From contig NZ_CP030040.1 of assembly GCF_003260995.1 (NCBI RefSeq), positions 2,899,176 through 2,963,175 of the forward strand: a DNA stretch of 64,000 nt. Reading direction: 5' to 3'. The notes beneath the pieces were generated by a model, which worked only from the letters and a program-made list of their open reading frames with translations, did no database searches and had not been told where the DNA came from. The DNA comes from Acetobacterium sp. KB-1 (GTDB lineage: Bacteria; Bacillota; Clostridia; Eubacteriales; Eubacteriaceae). The translations under genes were made by a program, and so were the position numbers. Shown here piece after piece: positions 18,524 through 27,573 of the stretch. Each line of letters begins with the position of its first letter. Positions within the stretch are counted from its first letter, which is position 1.

Positions 18524-19324
18524 ATGAGTGAATTAGAGACAACAACATACCCATGGGCGCTTTTTAATCTGGAACAGAGTGTCTATGGTGTGTCCAGTCA
18601 GTACATTCAATCCATTTTTATTATCGAAAATTTAATTCGGATGCCAGGTATGTCCGACTACATGAAGGGAGCAGTTAATTTACGGGGGAGAATTGTACCA
18701 ATTATTGATACCCGGAAATTTTACGGTCTGCCGACAGTAGAAGAGGAAATTGCAAAATTAAAAATGCTAATGAAAACCCGAAAGGAAGATCATATCAACT
18801 GGCTTAATGAACTGGAAAACTCCGTTTTGGAAAAGCGTGAGTTTAAGCTAACCACAGATCCGCATGCCTGTGCCTTTGGCAAATGGTATGATCACTTTGA
18901 AACGAATGACCTGACCTTAAATCATTTGTTGAAAAAATTTGACGCGCCACATAAACAAATACATGCCGTGGGGGTTGAGGTTCGAAACCTTGTTGATAAG
19001 GGCGAATATGACAAAGCTTCGGAAACCATTAACAAAGCCAAAAACCGCGAATTAAAAAAAATGATTAACCTTTTTAATTCGTTATGTAGGGAATATTCAG
19101 ATACCAAACGGGAAGTTGTCATTGTTCTTGAAGATTCCACAGGTAGCAAAGAAATCGGACTGACTGTAGATGAGGTATTTGCTATCGAACCGATTGAAGA
19201 AGATCGGGAAACCACCTTGGATTCGGTGACCCATCAATCTCACGAAAGTTTATTTTTAGGGAAGCGTTCCAAGGACGGCTCGCCAGTATTTATTTTAGAT
19301 GAGCAATATTTCCTGAACTTATAA
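18524..19324 (+). CDS. CheW-like coupling protein with internal CZB domain
   Basis: 266 residues. A CheW-type half domain (about 10-70, ending GAVNLRGRIVPIIDTRKFYGL) is followed by a chemoreceptor zinc-binding (CZB) helical domain at about 88-185. The second part of the CheW fold comes last (about 195-266, EVVIVLEDSTGSKEIGLTVDEVFAIEP). The CZB zinc ligands are visible: H90, C116 in the motif CAFGKW, H143 and H147. CheW bridges chemoreceptors to the CheA kinase; CZB domains sense zinc or oxidants through the Cys-zinc site. Having the sensor inside the coupling protein suggests signal input at the adaptor level. No che genes adjoin it. The start follows GGGAGG. Confidence 0.87.
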   Translation: MSELETTTYPWALFNLEQSVYGVSSQYIQSIFIIENLIRMPGMSDYMKGAVNLRGRIVPIIDTRKFYGLPTVEEEIAKLKMLMKTRKEDHINWLNELENSVLEKREFKLTTDPHACAFGKWYDHFETNDLTLNHLLKKFDAPHKQIHAVGVEVRNLVDKGEYDKASETINKAKNRELKKMINLFNSLCREYSDTKREVVIVLEDSTGSKEIGLTVDEVFAIEPIEEDRETTLDSVTHQSHESLFLGKRSKDGSPVFILDEQYFLNL

Positions 19325-19390
19325 AAATTCAGCTAAAAACTGTAATCTTAGAGTTAATGCTTAAAAAAGACGTGCTAAAACATAATTACA

Positions 19391-19427
19391 AAAAAAGAAG
19401 GTGAGGAAAACGCGCCTTCTTTTTTTG
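19391..19427 (+). terminator. Rho-independent terminator after the CheW-CZB gene
   Basis: A7-GAAGG pairs with CCTTC-T7 around a loop of about 13 bases. The remaining 160 bases before the next gene show only its ribosome binding site. Confidence 0.8.
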
Positions 19428-19590
19428 TGTTTAATAAATCGAGAAAGGATAACAGTCTTTAAAATTAAGAAGGTTTAAGAGACGTATAATCACTTGGAAG
19501 GGCCGTGCTTATTTAGCAGCGATGAAAAAAAGTGTGATTTAGTAAAAAAAACGGGTAAATACTTTATAAATCAGAGAGGAGGATTTGTAG

Positions 19591-20727
19591 ATGAACTATC
19601 AAATCATTAGAGAATTTCCCCATCCCATGATGGAAAAAGGAAAGAGGCCGGTTATTTCCATCTATGTGGAAACAAACATAAAGAAACCGGATCGTCTGGA
19701 AAATCCCATCCGTTTTAAAAATCTCGTCAAAGAAGTCCAGGCTTCATTAAAAGACAAGGAATTCAAAGGATTTAAAGAGTTGTTTTTGCTGTTTAAAGAA
19801 ATGGAGGAGGATGCATTGTTCTGGGAAGGTGCCACTGAAAGTTTGGCAATTCTGGGTGATGAAGAAGAATGCATTGTCTATAAGCTGCCAGTAAAAACAA
19901 AAAGCCTGGCAATTGTGTCAGACAGCTATTATATAAAACCGATCTTAAGGAGTTTTCAATCTTATGGTCATTATCACGTGTTAGGACTCAATCGGGATAA
20001 TTTTATCCTCTATGAAGCTGATCGCTATGGAATCCATGAAATACCGGTGGCAGAACAAGACTCAACCATGGAAGGGGTTTTGGGAACCGAAAAAACCGCT
20101 CCTCATCTTTCCGTGGCCAGTATTGGTGGAGACCAAGCGATGTATCATGGCCATGGCGGTGCCAAAGATGAGCGGAAGGTTGATCAGGAAAAATTTTTCC
20201 GTTATGTTGATGCCTTTATTCTAGAACAGTATTCCCATACATATAAGATACCACTGATCCTGGTGGGGTTAGATGAACATCAGGGTGAATTCAGAAAGCT
20301 GTCAAAGAATAATTATCTGATTGATCACGGGATAAAAATTGATGGCGTGTCACTGGATAAAAAGAGTTTTCAAGAAAAAATCCAAAGCGTGATGAAGGAA
20401 CTGTTTAAAAAGGAATTAAAAGAACGAATGGACATTTTTACCGAAGCTCACGCCAAGGACTTGGGGTCCGATGATTTGGTCCAAATTGGTAGAGCCATTG
20501 CCGAAGGTCGGGTCGCCACCCTATACCTGGAGGAAAACACCGTTCATCCGGGACTTTTTGATCCCAATCAGGGCACTATCGTCCAGGGCAAAATTGAGAA
20601 CCCCCGAGTCGGGGATGTCTACGATGACATGGCTGAGGTGGTTCTGAGCCGGGGCGGTGAGGTGTTGATTTTAGAAAAGGAAGAGATGCCAACCCAAAGC
20701 GATCTTGCTGCGGTATATAGGTACTAA
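19591..20727 (+). CDS. baeRF-type protein (bacterial archaeo-eukaryotic release factor-like)
   Basis: 378 residues. The central portion carries MYHGHGGAKDERKVDQEKFF, typical of the baeRF family 3 proteins, which share the eRF1/Rel-like fold with archaeal and eukaryotic release factors. The C-terminal section (GRAIAEGRVATLYLEEN, then VLSRGGEVLILEKEEMP) has the expected Pelota/L7Ae-like ending. The N-terminus PVISIYVET opens the first domain. Ribosome rescue, stress-related translation or nucleic acid binding have been proposed for these proteins, but no activity is established. Excellent GGAGGA ribosome binding site; monocistronic, with terminators on both sides. Confidence 0.75.
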   Translation: MNYQIIREFPHPMMEKGKRPVISIYVETNIKKPDRLENPIRFKNLVKEVQASLKDKEFKGFKELFLLFKEMEEDALFWEGATESLAILGDEEECIVYKLPVKTKSLAIVSDSYYIKPILRSFQSYGHYHVLGLNRDNFILYEADRYGIHEIPVAEQDSTMEGVLGTEKTAPHLSVASIGGDQAMYHGHGGAKDERKVDQEKFFRYVDAFILEQYSHTYKIPLILVGLDEHQGEFRKLSKNNYLIDHGIKIDGVSLDKKSFQEKIQSVMKELFKKELKERMDIFTEAHAKDLGSDDLVQIGRAIAEGRVATLYLEENTVHPGLFDPNQGTIVQGKIENPRVGDVYDDMAEVVLSRGGEVLILEKEEMPTQSDLAAVYRY

Positions 20728-20750
20728 CTACCAGGTAAGAAATAAAACCG

Positions 20751-20795
20751 AGGATTAACCCCTAGAATTTAAAGGGGTTAATCCTTGTTGTTTTT
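20751..20795 (+). terminator. Rho-independent terminator after the baeRF gene
   Basis: Perfect 12-base stem AGGATTAACCCC (20751-20762) with GGGGTTAATCCT (20774-20785), then TGTTGTTTTT. Confidence 0.85.
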
Positions 20796-20907
20796 CCAGA
20801 CTTAGATGGATTTTGTAGTATAATAAAGATAAATTTTTAAGGAAACTTAATTTGGTTTAATGATCGATTCAAAAGAACAAAAATAAGAGAAAAGAGAAGG
20901 TAACGTC

Positions 20908-21852
20908 ATGAGTAACGAATATAAAACAAAAATAGGCGTCCTGGTAGACAGTATTTCAGAGAGTTATAAAAAGGAATGTTATATAGCGCCCCATGATTTA
21001 GGCTTTTTACCCAACCGAAGTGTGATTATCGATACAACAAAAGCCTTGCGGCAGCTTGTTTTCCCCAGTTATTTTGGTAGAACTAATTTTCGCAGAGAAA
21101 TACAGGATTACCACATTGGAGAGTTATTGGTCTGTATTATTGAAAGTCTGACCAAACAGTTTGCCCTGGCACTTAAGCATCAGGCCGGGGGAGCAGAAAA
21201 TCGGGATGAAGAACATTATCGACTGGAAGCGGAAAGAATCTGCTACGAATTTATGAGCAAAATCCCTCAGATCCGGGAGTTTCTGGCAACCGATGTGATT
21301 GCCGCCTTTGATGGAGATCCTGCTGCAAAGAGTAAAGATGAAATTGTGTTTTGTTATCCGGGCGTTTTTGCTATCAGCATTCACCGCCTCGCTCATGAAC
21401 TTTACAAACTCTCGGTGCCACTGATCCCCAGAATTATGAGTGAATACGCTCATAATATTACTGGTATTGACATCCATCCCGGGGCCACCATCGGCAAGTA
21501 TTTTTTCATTGATCATGGCACTGGTGTGGTTATTGGGGAAACCGCCATTATTGGTGAGCATGTAAAAATTTATCAGGGTGTGACCCTGGGGGCACTCTCA
21601 ACCCGAGGTGGACAAAAATTAAGAGGGGTGCGACGCCATCCCTGTCTGGAAGATGAGGTGACCGTTTACTCAGGGGCCTCCATTTTGGGGGGCGAGACGG
21701 TTGTTGGAAAAGGGGTTGTCATTGGCAGTAATGTATTTATTACAAAATCAGTGCTGGAAGGGACAAAGGTTAGCATAAAAACACCAGAACTCCATTTTTC
21801 TGGACATGAAACAAAGGAACAGTCCATGGCAGCCTTTGATTGGGTAATTTAA
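20908..21852 (+). CDS. cysE: Serine O-acetyltransferase
   Basis: 314 residues. A helical N-terminal section (about 1-190) leads into a left-handed beta-helix of hexapeptide repeats: GIDIHPGATIGKYFFIDHGTG, VIGETAIIGEHVKIYQGVTLGA. The acyl-CoA binding region contains RHPCLEDEVTVYSGASILGG. The enzyme transfers acetyl from acetyl-CoA to L-serine, the first step of cysteine synthesis. It is about 40-60 residues longer at the N-terminus than E. coli CysE, like the longer type in anaerobic Firmicutes and Bacteroidetes. Single gene with its own terminator; no cysK nearby. No T-box or S-box is seen in the 112-base leader. Confidence 0.92.
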   Translation: MSNEYKTKIGVLVDSISESYKKECYIAPHDLGFLPNRSVIIDTTKALRQLVFPSYFGRTNFRREIQDYHIGELLVCIIESLTKQFALALKHQAGGAENRDEEHYRLEAERICYEFMSKIPQIREFLATDVIAAFDGDPAAKSKDEIVFCYPGVFAISIHRLAHELYKLSVPLIPRIMSEYAHNITGIDIHPGATIGKYFFIDHGTGVVIGETAIIGEHVKIYQGVTLGALSTRGGQKLRGVRRHPCLEDEVTVYSGASILGGETVVGKGVVIGSNVFITKSVLEGTKVSIKTPELHFSGHETKEQSMAAFDWVI

Positions 21853-21926
21853 ATCATCACAGGCATAACTAAAAAGTGGTACTTTGGGCGTGTTTTAATC
21901 CGCTTACCTTATAATAAAAGCACATT

Positions 21927-21966
21927 AAAAAAGTTTCAAAATCTAATTGGATTTTGAAACTTTTTT
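21927..21966. terminator. Terminator after cysE
   Basis: Perfect 17-base arms (21927-21943 with 21950-21966), loop TAATTG, A6 on the left and T6 on the right. It should act on both strands. Confidence 0.9.
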
Positions 21967-22100
21967 AAGTCACCGTTTAAGCGTGGGGAGACGGGGTAAA
22001 TTAAGAATATTAGTTTGAACTGAAAAAAACAAGCATCATTATGATAAAATGAAATAAATAGTGATCAAGGAATCAATCAAAAAAAGCTTAGGGGGGAACA

Positions 22101-23198
22101 ATGAGCACAAAGATATTGATTGTGGATGATTCAACCACGGATCGGCTGATTATCAGCACCATGTTAGCGGATTATCATACGCTGACCGCCTGTGATGGAT
22201 TGGATGCCATGGCGTTGATTGAAAAAAACCCGGATATCGATCTGGTGATTCTTGATTTAAACATGCCCAGAATGAATGGTTTTGAGGTGCTAGAAGCAAT
22301 GCAGGAAAATCCGGAGTTTCGAAAGATCCGCACCATTATTCTGACAAACTATGACGAGATTGACAATGAGGTCAAAGGTCTGGAATTAGGGGCGGTTGAC
22401 TATATCAGAAAACCACTCAATATTCAGTCGCTGCTGATTCGGATTAATATTCATATCAAATTAAAACAGGTTCAAAAAATGATTGAGCAGGATAATGAGC
22501 GGCTGGATGCCATGGTTTTAAAGAAAACCAGAGAGGTGGCAGCGACTCGGGATATTACCATCCAGGCCCTGGTTGGGCTACTGGAAGTTCGCAATGTTGA
22601 ATCATCCAGACATACGATCAGAACCCAATTGATTATGAAAATTCTTTGTGACCATTTAAAAACGAAGGATAAATACAAAGACATCCTTACCGAAGCCTAT
22701 GTCAAGGAGCTGGTAACCACCACGCCTCTCCATGATATCGGCAAGGTAGGTATTCCCGATAATATTTTATTAAAACCCGGAAGGCTCACGGATGATGAGT
22801 TTACGATCATGAAAAAACATGTGAACTACGGAGTCAACGCGCTGCAAAACGAAATCTATTGCGATGAAGACGTTCCCAGCTTTATCAAAACGGCGATGGA
22901 AATTGTCGGTGCGCATCATGAAAAATATGACGGAACTGGTTATCCCAATGGGTTATTGGGGGGTGCGATTCCTCTGCCGGGACGTCTGATGGCTATTATT
23001 GATGTTTATGATGCCCTGACCAGCAAACGAATTTATAAACCGGCTTATGATTTTGACTACAGCATTGATTTGATCATAAGCGAAAGTGGCAAGCATTTTG
23101 ATCCTGATATCGTGGTGGGATTTTTGGAAATTAAAGAGCAGGTAGCTGAGATTTCCCGTAAATTTATACAGGAGATCCATGAAGTGGAGACATTGTGA
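22101..23198 (+). CDS. Response regulator with HD-GYP phosphodiesterase domain
   Basis: 365 residues. The N-terminal receiver (about 1-120) has the acidic pair VDDS and phospho-acceptor D52 in ILDLNMP. After a coiled linker comes an HD-GYP domain (about 150-345) with H211-D212 (HDIGKVGIP), HH at 272-273 and G280-Y281-P282 in YDGTGYP. HD-GYP proteins degrade c-di-GMP to pGpG or GMP, here presumably under control of phosphorylation. The stop codon overlaps the ATG of the hybrid histidine kinase that follows, so the kinase is its likely partner. A GGGGGGA ribosome binding site precedes the start. Confidence 0.93.
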   Translation: MSTKILIVDDSTTDRLIISTMLADYHTLTACDGLDAMALIEKNPDIDLVILDLNMPRMNGFEVLEAMQENPEFRKIRTIILTNYDEIDNEVKGLELGAVDYIRKPLNIQSLLIRINIHIKLKQVQKMIEQDNERLDAMVLKKTREVAATRDITIQALVGLLEVRNVESSRHTIRTQLIMKILCDHLKTKDKYKDILTEAYVKELVTTTPLHDIGKVGIPDNILLKPGRLTDDEFTIMKKHVNYGVNALQNEIYCDEDVPSFIKTAMEIVGAHHEKYDGTGYPNGLLGGAIPLPGRLMAIIDVYDALTSKRIYKPAYDFDYSIDLIISESGKHFDPDIVVGFLEIKEQVAEISRKFIQEIHEVETL

Positions 23199-26137
23199 TG
23201 AAAAGGTTGGGTCGCTTAATCATGTTACTTATCTTGATTATCGGTTTCCCTTCTTTTTGTTATGCCCGTGATGATAGCATCGATTGGACAGCAGAAGAGC
23301 TGGCCTTTATGGAGGAGCATCCGGTGATCCGCCTGGGCGTTGATCCGATGTTTGTGCCCTTTGAATTTTTTGATAACGATGGCACCTATCAGGGTATTAC
23401 CTCAGATTATCTTGAAATAATCAGCGAAAAAACAGGCTTAGAGATGCAAGTGATTAAAGGGCTGACCTGGACCGAAGCTTATGAAAAAGCCCTTCATGGT
23501 GAGGTCGATATGCTTCCGGCGATTTCTAAAACGTCGGCCAGAGAACAGTATTTTTTATTTTCAGAACCGTATTATTATTTTAAACGGGTTATTGTTATCA
23601 GAGAGTCGACCGAAAATATCAGTAGTATTGAAGATCTATACCGGCAAACGGTGGCAGTTCAAAAGAATAGCTCCCATCACAGCTATCTGGCCGAGTACCC
23701 GCAGATTAATCTAAGCCTGTACGATTCCGTCGAAGCGGCCCTAACCGCCGTTGCCAACGGCACAGAAACGGCTTTTATGGGGAATCTGGCGACCACCAAC
23801 TACCTTATTAATTCAACCGGTTTGACCAATTTGAAATACGTTGCTTTTGAAGCCGAGCAACAACAGGGGTTATATTTTAGCGTGCGTAATGACTGGCCGG
23901 TGCTGATTGGCATTATTGATAAAACCCTGGCAACCATTACGCCGGAAGAGCGGATTGCCATTAACAGTAAGTGGGTTGGGGCCACGGTGGAACCAGATTA
24001 CGGACCCATTTATCAGGCGATCCTGATAATCAGCGGGGTGATTATACTAATCTGGCTGGTCTCAATTTACTGGATTTTGAGACTGCGAAGAGAAATTGAA
24101 AAGCGTAAAAAAATTCAGACGGATCTGGAACAGGCCAAACTGGAAGCCGAGGCCGCCAATAATATCAAATCCAGTTTTTTGGCACGGATGTCCCATGAAA
24201 TCAGAACCCCTCTTAATGCGATTACCGGTATGGCATATCTGGTAAAGAAAACGCAGGTAACCCTGACCCAGAAGATATATTTAGATCGCATTACCCAATC
24301 GGCCAATACAATGCTCAGTATCATTAATGACATTCTTGATTTTTCAAAAATTGAAGCTGGAAAAATCGAATTGGAGTGTGTTGCGTTTAATCTGGATCTG
24401 GTGATTCAGGATGTGATTAACATTGTTTCTTATAAAATTGAAGAGCAACAACTTGGCTTTAAATTGAGTAAGGATCCGAAAATACCAAACTGTTATTTTG
24501 GCGATGCTAAACGGATTGAACAGATTTTACTAAACCTGATCAACAATGCCACCAAGTTTACAATGACTGGGGAAGTCGCGGTTGATATCCGATTGGTAGC
24601 GCGAGAATCCAATTTTTACCACCTCGCCTTTACGGTTAGTGATACCGGCATTGGCATGTCTGATGAACAGATAAAAAACCTTTTCGAACCCTTTGCCCAG
24701 GGTGATGCCAGCATTAATCGTCGTTTTGGTGGTACCGGGCTGGGCCTTTCGATTGTTAAAAGTCTGGTGGAAATGATGAATGGAGAGATCGCGGTTTACA
24801 GTACAGAGGGCGAAGGTTCAACGTTTATCGTTGAATTATCATTGGAAAAAGATCAGATAAAAGAGCAGGAATATGAACAACAGGTCTCATCCTTGTATTT
24901 CAATGACATTAAAACGCTGGTACTGGAAAAGACCGGCGCAAATATGAATATAATTGACAGTTACTTAGGCGCCTTTGGGATGCATTGTGAACTGACAACT
25001 TCTCCGGCCAGTGCCGTCAATATGCTGGAGTTGGAAAATGGTAAGTTTTCAGAGCCCTTTGATCTGCTGATTCTGGATTATGATACCCCTGCCGGCGGTG
25101 GGTTCAAGTTTGTGGAAATGATTCAGGACAACAGGAAAATCTTGAAAAAGCCCAGGGTTATTATGCTGTTGCCAATGATGCGGGAAGACTTGTTTGATAA
25201 ACTGGATAGCCAGGGGGTGGATATCGGTATCGGAAAGCCGATTATCCCATCAGTTTTATACAATGGTATTCTGGAAATTTTCAGAACCAAAGCCATTGTC
25301 GCCAATCAGGTATTTAAACAGGAAGATAAGGATAGCCTTGAAAATAATTATGGTATTCTGGTAGTAGAAGACAATAAAACCAATCAGCTTATTGCAAAAT
25401 CATTACTGGAGCCGGCGGGATTCCGGGTCTGGTTGGGTAATGACGGGCAAGAAGGGATTGATCTGTTTAAGGTACATCGCACAGAGATTGATTTAATTCT
25501 AATGGATCTGCATATGCCAGTACTTAACGGTTATGAAGCAGCCCAGCAAATCAGGGAACTTTCGGTTGAGATTCCGATTGTGGCCATAACGGCTGATGTG
25601 ATTGAGAGGGTTAAGGAAAAATGCGAATCTTATGGTATTCATCACTATATCAGTAAACCCTTTAATCCCGAAAAATTTGTGGAAACCATCCGAAAAATTG
25701 CAAGCGCTGAAATAAAGGGCAAAGAAAACAGAATTAAAGAAGCTAACAGCCAGAGCATCGAACAAAACAGCCGAAAAGTGGCGGATGCCCCGGTGCTTGA
25801 CCGGGAAGAAGGACTCCGATACATGGGAGACAACGCGGTACTTTATGAGCGTGTTTTAAAAGCCTATTTCAATGAAAATCAGGAAGTGATAGCAAATCTG
25901 GATTTTGCCATCAAAGCTGAAAGCTTTCAGGAGGCAGCCCAGATCGTTCATAAGGTTAAAAGCAGTTCTGGAAGCATTGGTGCCAAACAACTGTTTGAAA
26001 TCGCCAAAGACTTCCAGAAAGCACTTGAAAGCGGGGCAGAAAAAGAAATCATCAATTTCTATTCTCAGTTTGTGGCGGCTATGAAGCTACTGCTGGATAC
26101 AATCGAGCCAGTTGAAGATAGTGGCGGTCAGGAATGA
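23198..26137 (+). CDS. Hybrid sensor histidine kinase (SBP-HisKA-HATPase-REC-REC-Hpt)
   Basis: 979 residues from ATG 23198, which overlaps the stop of the HD-GYP gene (TGATG). Order: signal peptide (1-24), an extracellular amino-acid-binding-protein-like (SBP_bac_3) sensor (about 38-268), one membrane helix (about 275-297), HisKA with H333 in MSHEIRTPLN, HATPase (NLINNAT, DTGIGM, GGTGLGLS), two receivers and a C-terminal Hpt domain with H918. The first receiver lacks the N-terminal acidic pair and looks inactive. The second is intact (VVEDN, D770 in LMDLHMP, SKPF). This EvgS/BvgS-like plan predicts a phosphorelay, probably to the adjacent HD-GYP regulator. Ligand unknown. Its 3' end overlaps the convergent flavodoxin gene by 10 bases. 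Confidence 0.92.
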   Translation: MKRLGRLIMLLILIIGFPSFCYARDDSIDWTAEELAFMEEHPVIRLGVDPMFVPFEFFDNDGTYQGITSDYLEIISEKTGLEMQVIKGLTWTEAYEKALHGEVDMLPAISKTSAREQYFLFSEPYYYFKRVIVIRESTENISSIEDLYRQTVAVQKNSSHHSYLAEYPQINLSLYDSVEAALTAVANGTETAFMGNLATTNYLINSTGLTNLKYVAFEAEQQQGLYFSVRNDWPVLIGIIDKTLATITPEERIAINSKWVGATVEPDYGPIYQAILIISGVIILIWLVSIYWILRLRREIEKRKKIQTDLEQAKLEAEAANNIKSSFLARMSHEIRTPLNAITGMAYLVKKTQVTLTQKIYLDRITQSANTMLSIINDILDFSKIEAGKIELECVAFNLDLVIQDVINIVSYKIEEQQLGFKLSKDPKIPNCYFGDAKRIEQILLNLINNATKFTMTGEVAVDIRLVARESNFYHLAFTVSDTGIGMSDEQIKNLFEPFAQGDASINRRFGGTGLGLSIVKSLVEMMNGEIAVYSTEGEGSTFIVELSLEKDQIKEQEYEQQVSSLYFNDIKTLVLEKTGANMNIIDSYLGAFGMHCELTTSPASAVNMLELENGKFSEPFDLLILDYDTPAGGGFKFVEMIQDNRKILKKPRVIMLLPMMREDLFDKLDSQGVDIGIGKPIIPSVLYNGILEIFRTKAIVANQVFKQEDKDSLENNYGILVVEDNKTNQLIAKSLLEPAGFRVWLGNDGQEGIDLFKVHRTEIDLILMDLHMPVLNGYEAAQQIRELSVEIPIVAITADVIERVKEKCESYGIHHYISKPFNPEKFVETIRKIASAEIKGKENRIKEANSQSIEQNSRKVADAPVLDREEGLRYMGDNAVLYERVLKAYFNENQEVIANLDFAIKAESFQEAAQIVHKVKSSSGSIGAKQLFEIAKDFQKALESGAEKEIINFYSQFVAAMKLLLDTIEPVEDSGGQE

Positions 26138-26619
26138 GTATTGATCGTATTTGCCATCCGAAGAATGCTTTCGGGCAACGGCTTCATCGGAGACGTGTTA
26201 TCCTTTTGGGCAGACTTCTCGACCATGTTTGACACGAACTTATGAAAAAACTTCATTTTATCCGGTCTCATTTCGCCACCAAAATTATCGAGAGTAAGGG
26301 CTTTTTCGAGCAGAATGTCGGTAAAAGAGTCTTTAAAATAAGTATCAATTGTTTCAGCCGAACCACAGGAGATAAAAAAGCCCAGAGTTTTGTTTTTCAG
26401 TTCATCTAAATGTGAAAGACAGTATTTCTTTATTTTCTTGTCAATCTGTCCAATGTAAATAGAACCGCCGATTAAGACTGTATCGTAGTCGTCCAGAGCG
26501 GGAATTTTATCGGAATTGATATTGACGAGTCGGGTTTCTCCGTTTAAGTTCTTTTTTAGTTCTGCGACGCAGTCCGCGGTAAAGCCATATTTACTGGCAT
26601 AAAGTATCATGGTTTTCAT
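26128..26619 (-). CDS. Flavodoxin-domain protein
   Basis: 163 residues from the ATG at 26619, picked because AAAGGA lies six bases before it; the in-frame ATGs at 26625 and 26640 are poorly placed. The N-terminus MKTMILYASKYGFTADCV is an FMN phosphate-binding loop, and IGGSIYIGQ and GFFISCGSAE are further flavodoxin contacts. The protein resembles the HemG-like flavodoxin_5 group and is probably an FMN electron carrier or small reductase. Last gene of a MarR/FMN-binding/flavodoxin operon. The stop codon lies inside the convergent kinase gene. Confidence 0.85.
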   Translation of the reverse strand: MKTMILYASKYGFTADCVAELKKNLNGETRLVNINSDKIPALDDYDTVLIGGSIYIGQIDKKIKKYCLSHLDELKNKTLGFFISCGSAETIDTYFKDSFTDILLEKALTLDNFGGEMRPDKMKFFHKFVSNMVEKSAQKDNTSPMKPLPESILRMANTINTHS

Positions 26620-26641
26620 GGGCATTTCCTTTCTTTGCATC

Positions 26642-27019
26642 TTATTGAGTTAAGGCATTTTCAATGGATTTGAGATAGGCTTTGCTGGTAACCGTGGCAC
26701 CGCTGACTGTATCGACAGTGGTATTTTGTATTTTAATGACTTGGTTGATAATCGTACTGGTCACATCTGGAGATTCCATGGTGACGGATTTGACCACATC
26801 AATTGATGTAATCTGATGATTGGCCACACTGACGGCAACCTCATTGGTCCAACGTCCAGATTCGTAAACACCGGCATAGGTGCCATCTTCAATTTTTTGT
26901 AGATCCACCGGATTGATTGCCAGGTTTTCCCCGGATTCCAGGCCGCTGGTGAGATAAAAAAATCCGCCGGCACCTACTAGTACCAATACGCCCAGAATAA
27001 TAATCATTGCTTTTTTCAC
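26642..27019 (-). CDS. Membrane-anchored FMN-binding domain protein
   Basis: 125 residues with a GTG start behind GGAGG. Residues 1-25 form a signal anchor, and the remainder is an FMN_bind domain: DGTYAGVYESGRW, then VDTVSGATVTSKAYLKSIENAL. SGATVTS matches the site where FMN is attached through a phosphodiester to Thr/Ser in RnfG/NqrC-like proteins. It probably carries electrons on the outer membrane face, perhaps paired with the flavodoxin encoded downstream. Covalent attachment would need an ApbE flavin transferase, not seen here. Confidence 0.87.
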   Translation of the reverse strand: MKKAMIIILGVLVLVGAGGFFYLTSGLESGENLAINPVDLQKIEDGTYAGVYESGRWTNEVAVSVANHQITSIDVVKSVTMESPDVTSTIINQVIKIQNTTVDTVSGATVTSKAYLKSIENALTQ

Positions 27020-27033
27020 GTATTTTCCTCCTG

Positions 27034-27498
27034 TTATCTTGATTCTTGATCCATCTTTTCCAGGTTTGTCAGTATCTTTGCAAGGGTTGACCGAGTCATA
27101 GCCAGCTCCTCTGCCGAGATGCCGTTAAATAATTTTTCAGTAAAAATCACTGCTTTCGCCTGACTTTCGTTACCGAAAGAATCGACGGCGTCGGTTAGTT
27201 TGATCCGGGTGATTCGGGCATCTTGAGGGTCTTTTTCCATAACAATGAAGCCTTTTTGTTCTAACTTCAGAGCTACCTGCTTGACGTTCTGATGAGAACT
27301 GCCCATTCCTTTGGCGACTTCTTTGATGGTGGGGTTATGATCAAAGGTATTCGCAACGACAATCGTGAGCAGCCACTGCTTGGTTGTTAGATTGTATTCT
27401 CTTAGTTCCCGCTCCAGTTGGGTGGTCATCTGGTTGGCAACGACTTGAACACTGCCAAAGATAAATTTTTGATCGGTCATTGAGTCGATATGGTCCAA
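27034..27498 (-). CDS. MarR-family transcriptional regulator
   Basis: 154 residues with a TTG start seven bases after GGAGG; ATG 27480 (MTDQKF) is an alternative. The winged helix is at about 55-105: PTIKEVAKGMGSSHQNVKQ, then LEQKGFIVMEKDPQDARI. MarR proteins bind palindromes as dimers and release them on binding phenolics or oxidants. An 11-base-arm palindrome lies over its own promoter, so it very likely represses itself and the FMN-binding and flavodoxin genes downstream (14-base and 22-base gaps). The operon may respond to redox or aromatic stress. Confidence 0.9.
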   Translation of the reverse strand: MDHIDSMTDQKFIFGSVQVVANQMTTQLERELREYNLTTKQWLLTIVVANTFDHNPTIKEVAKGMGSSHQNVKQVALKLEQKGFIVMEKDPQDARITRIKLTDAVDSFGNESQAKAVIFTEKLFNGISAEELAMTRSTLAKILTNLEKMDQESR

Positions 27499-27518
27499 AA
27501 TATAACCTCCTCGCTTCT

Positions 27519-27573
27519 ATTAAGGTAAGACCTTACCTTAATAGATAATACCTTACCTATTTTTGTCTGTCAA
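27519..27573 (-). promoter_or_regulatory. MarR operon promoter with operator palindrome
   Basis: On the minus strand the promoter is TTGACA (27573-27568), 17 bases, TATTAT (27550-27545). Around the predicted start lies a palindrome with 11-base arms ATTAAGGTAAG and CTTACCTTAAT and a two-base centre (27519-27542). A further half site, CCTTACCTA, repeats exactly 20 bases away (27551-27559) between the -35 and -10. This is the layout of an autorepressed MarR promoter. Confidence 0.85.
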
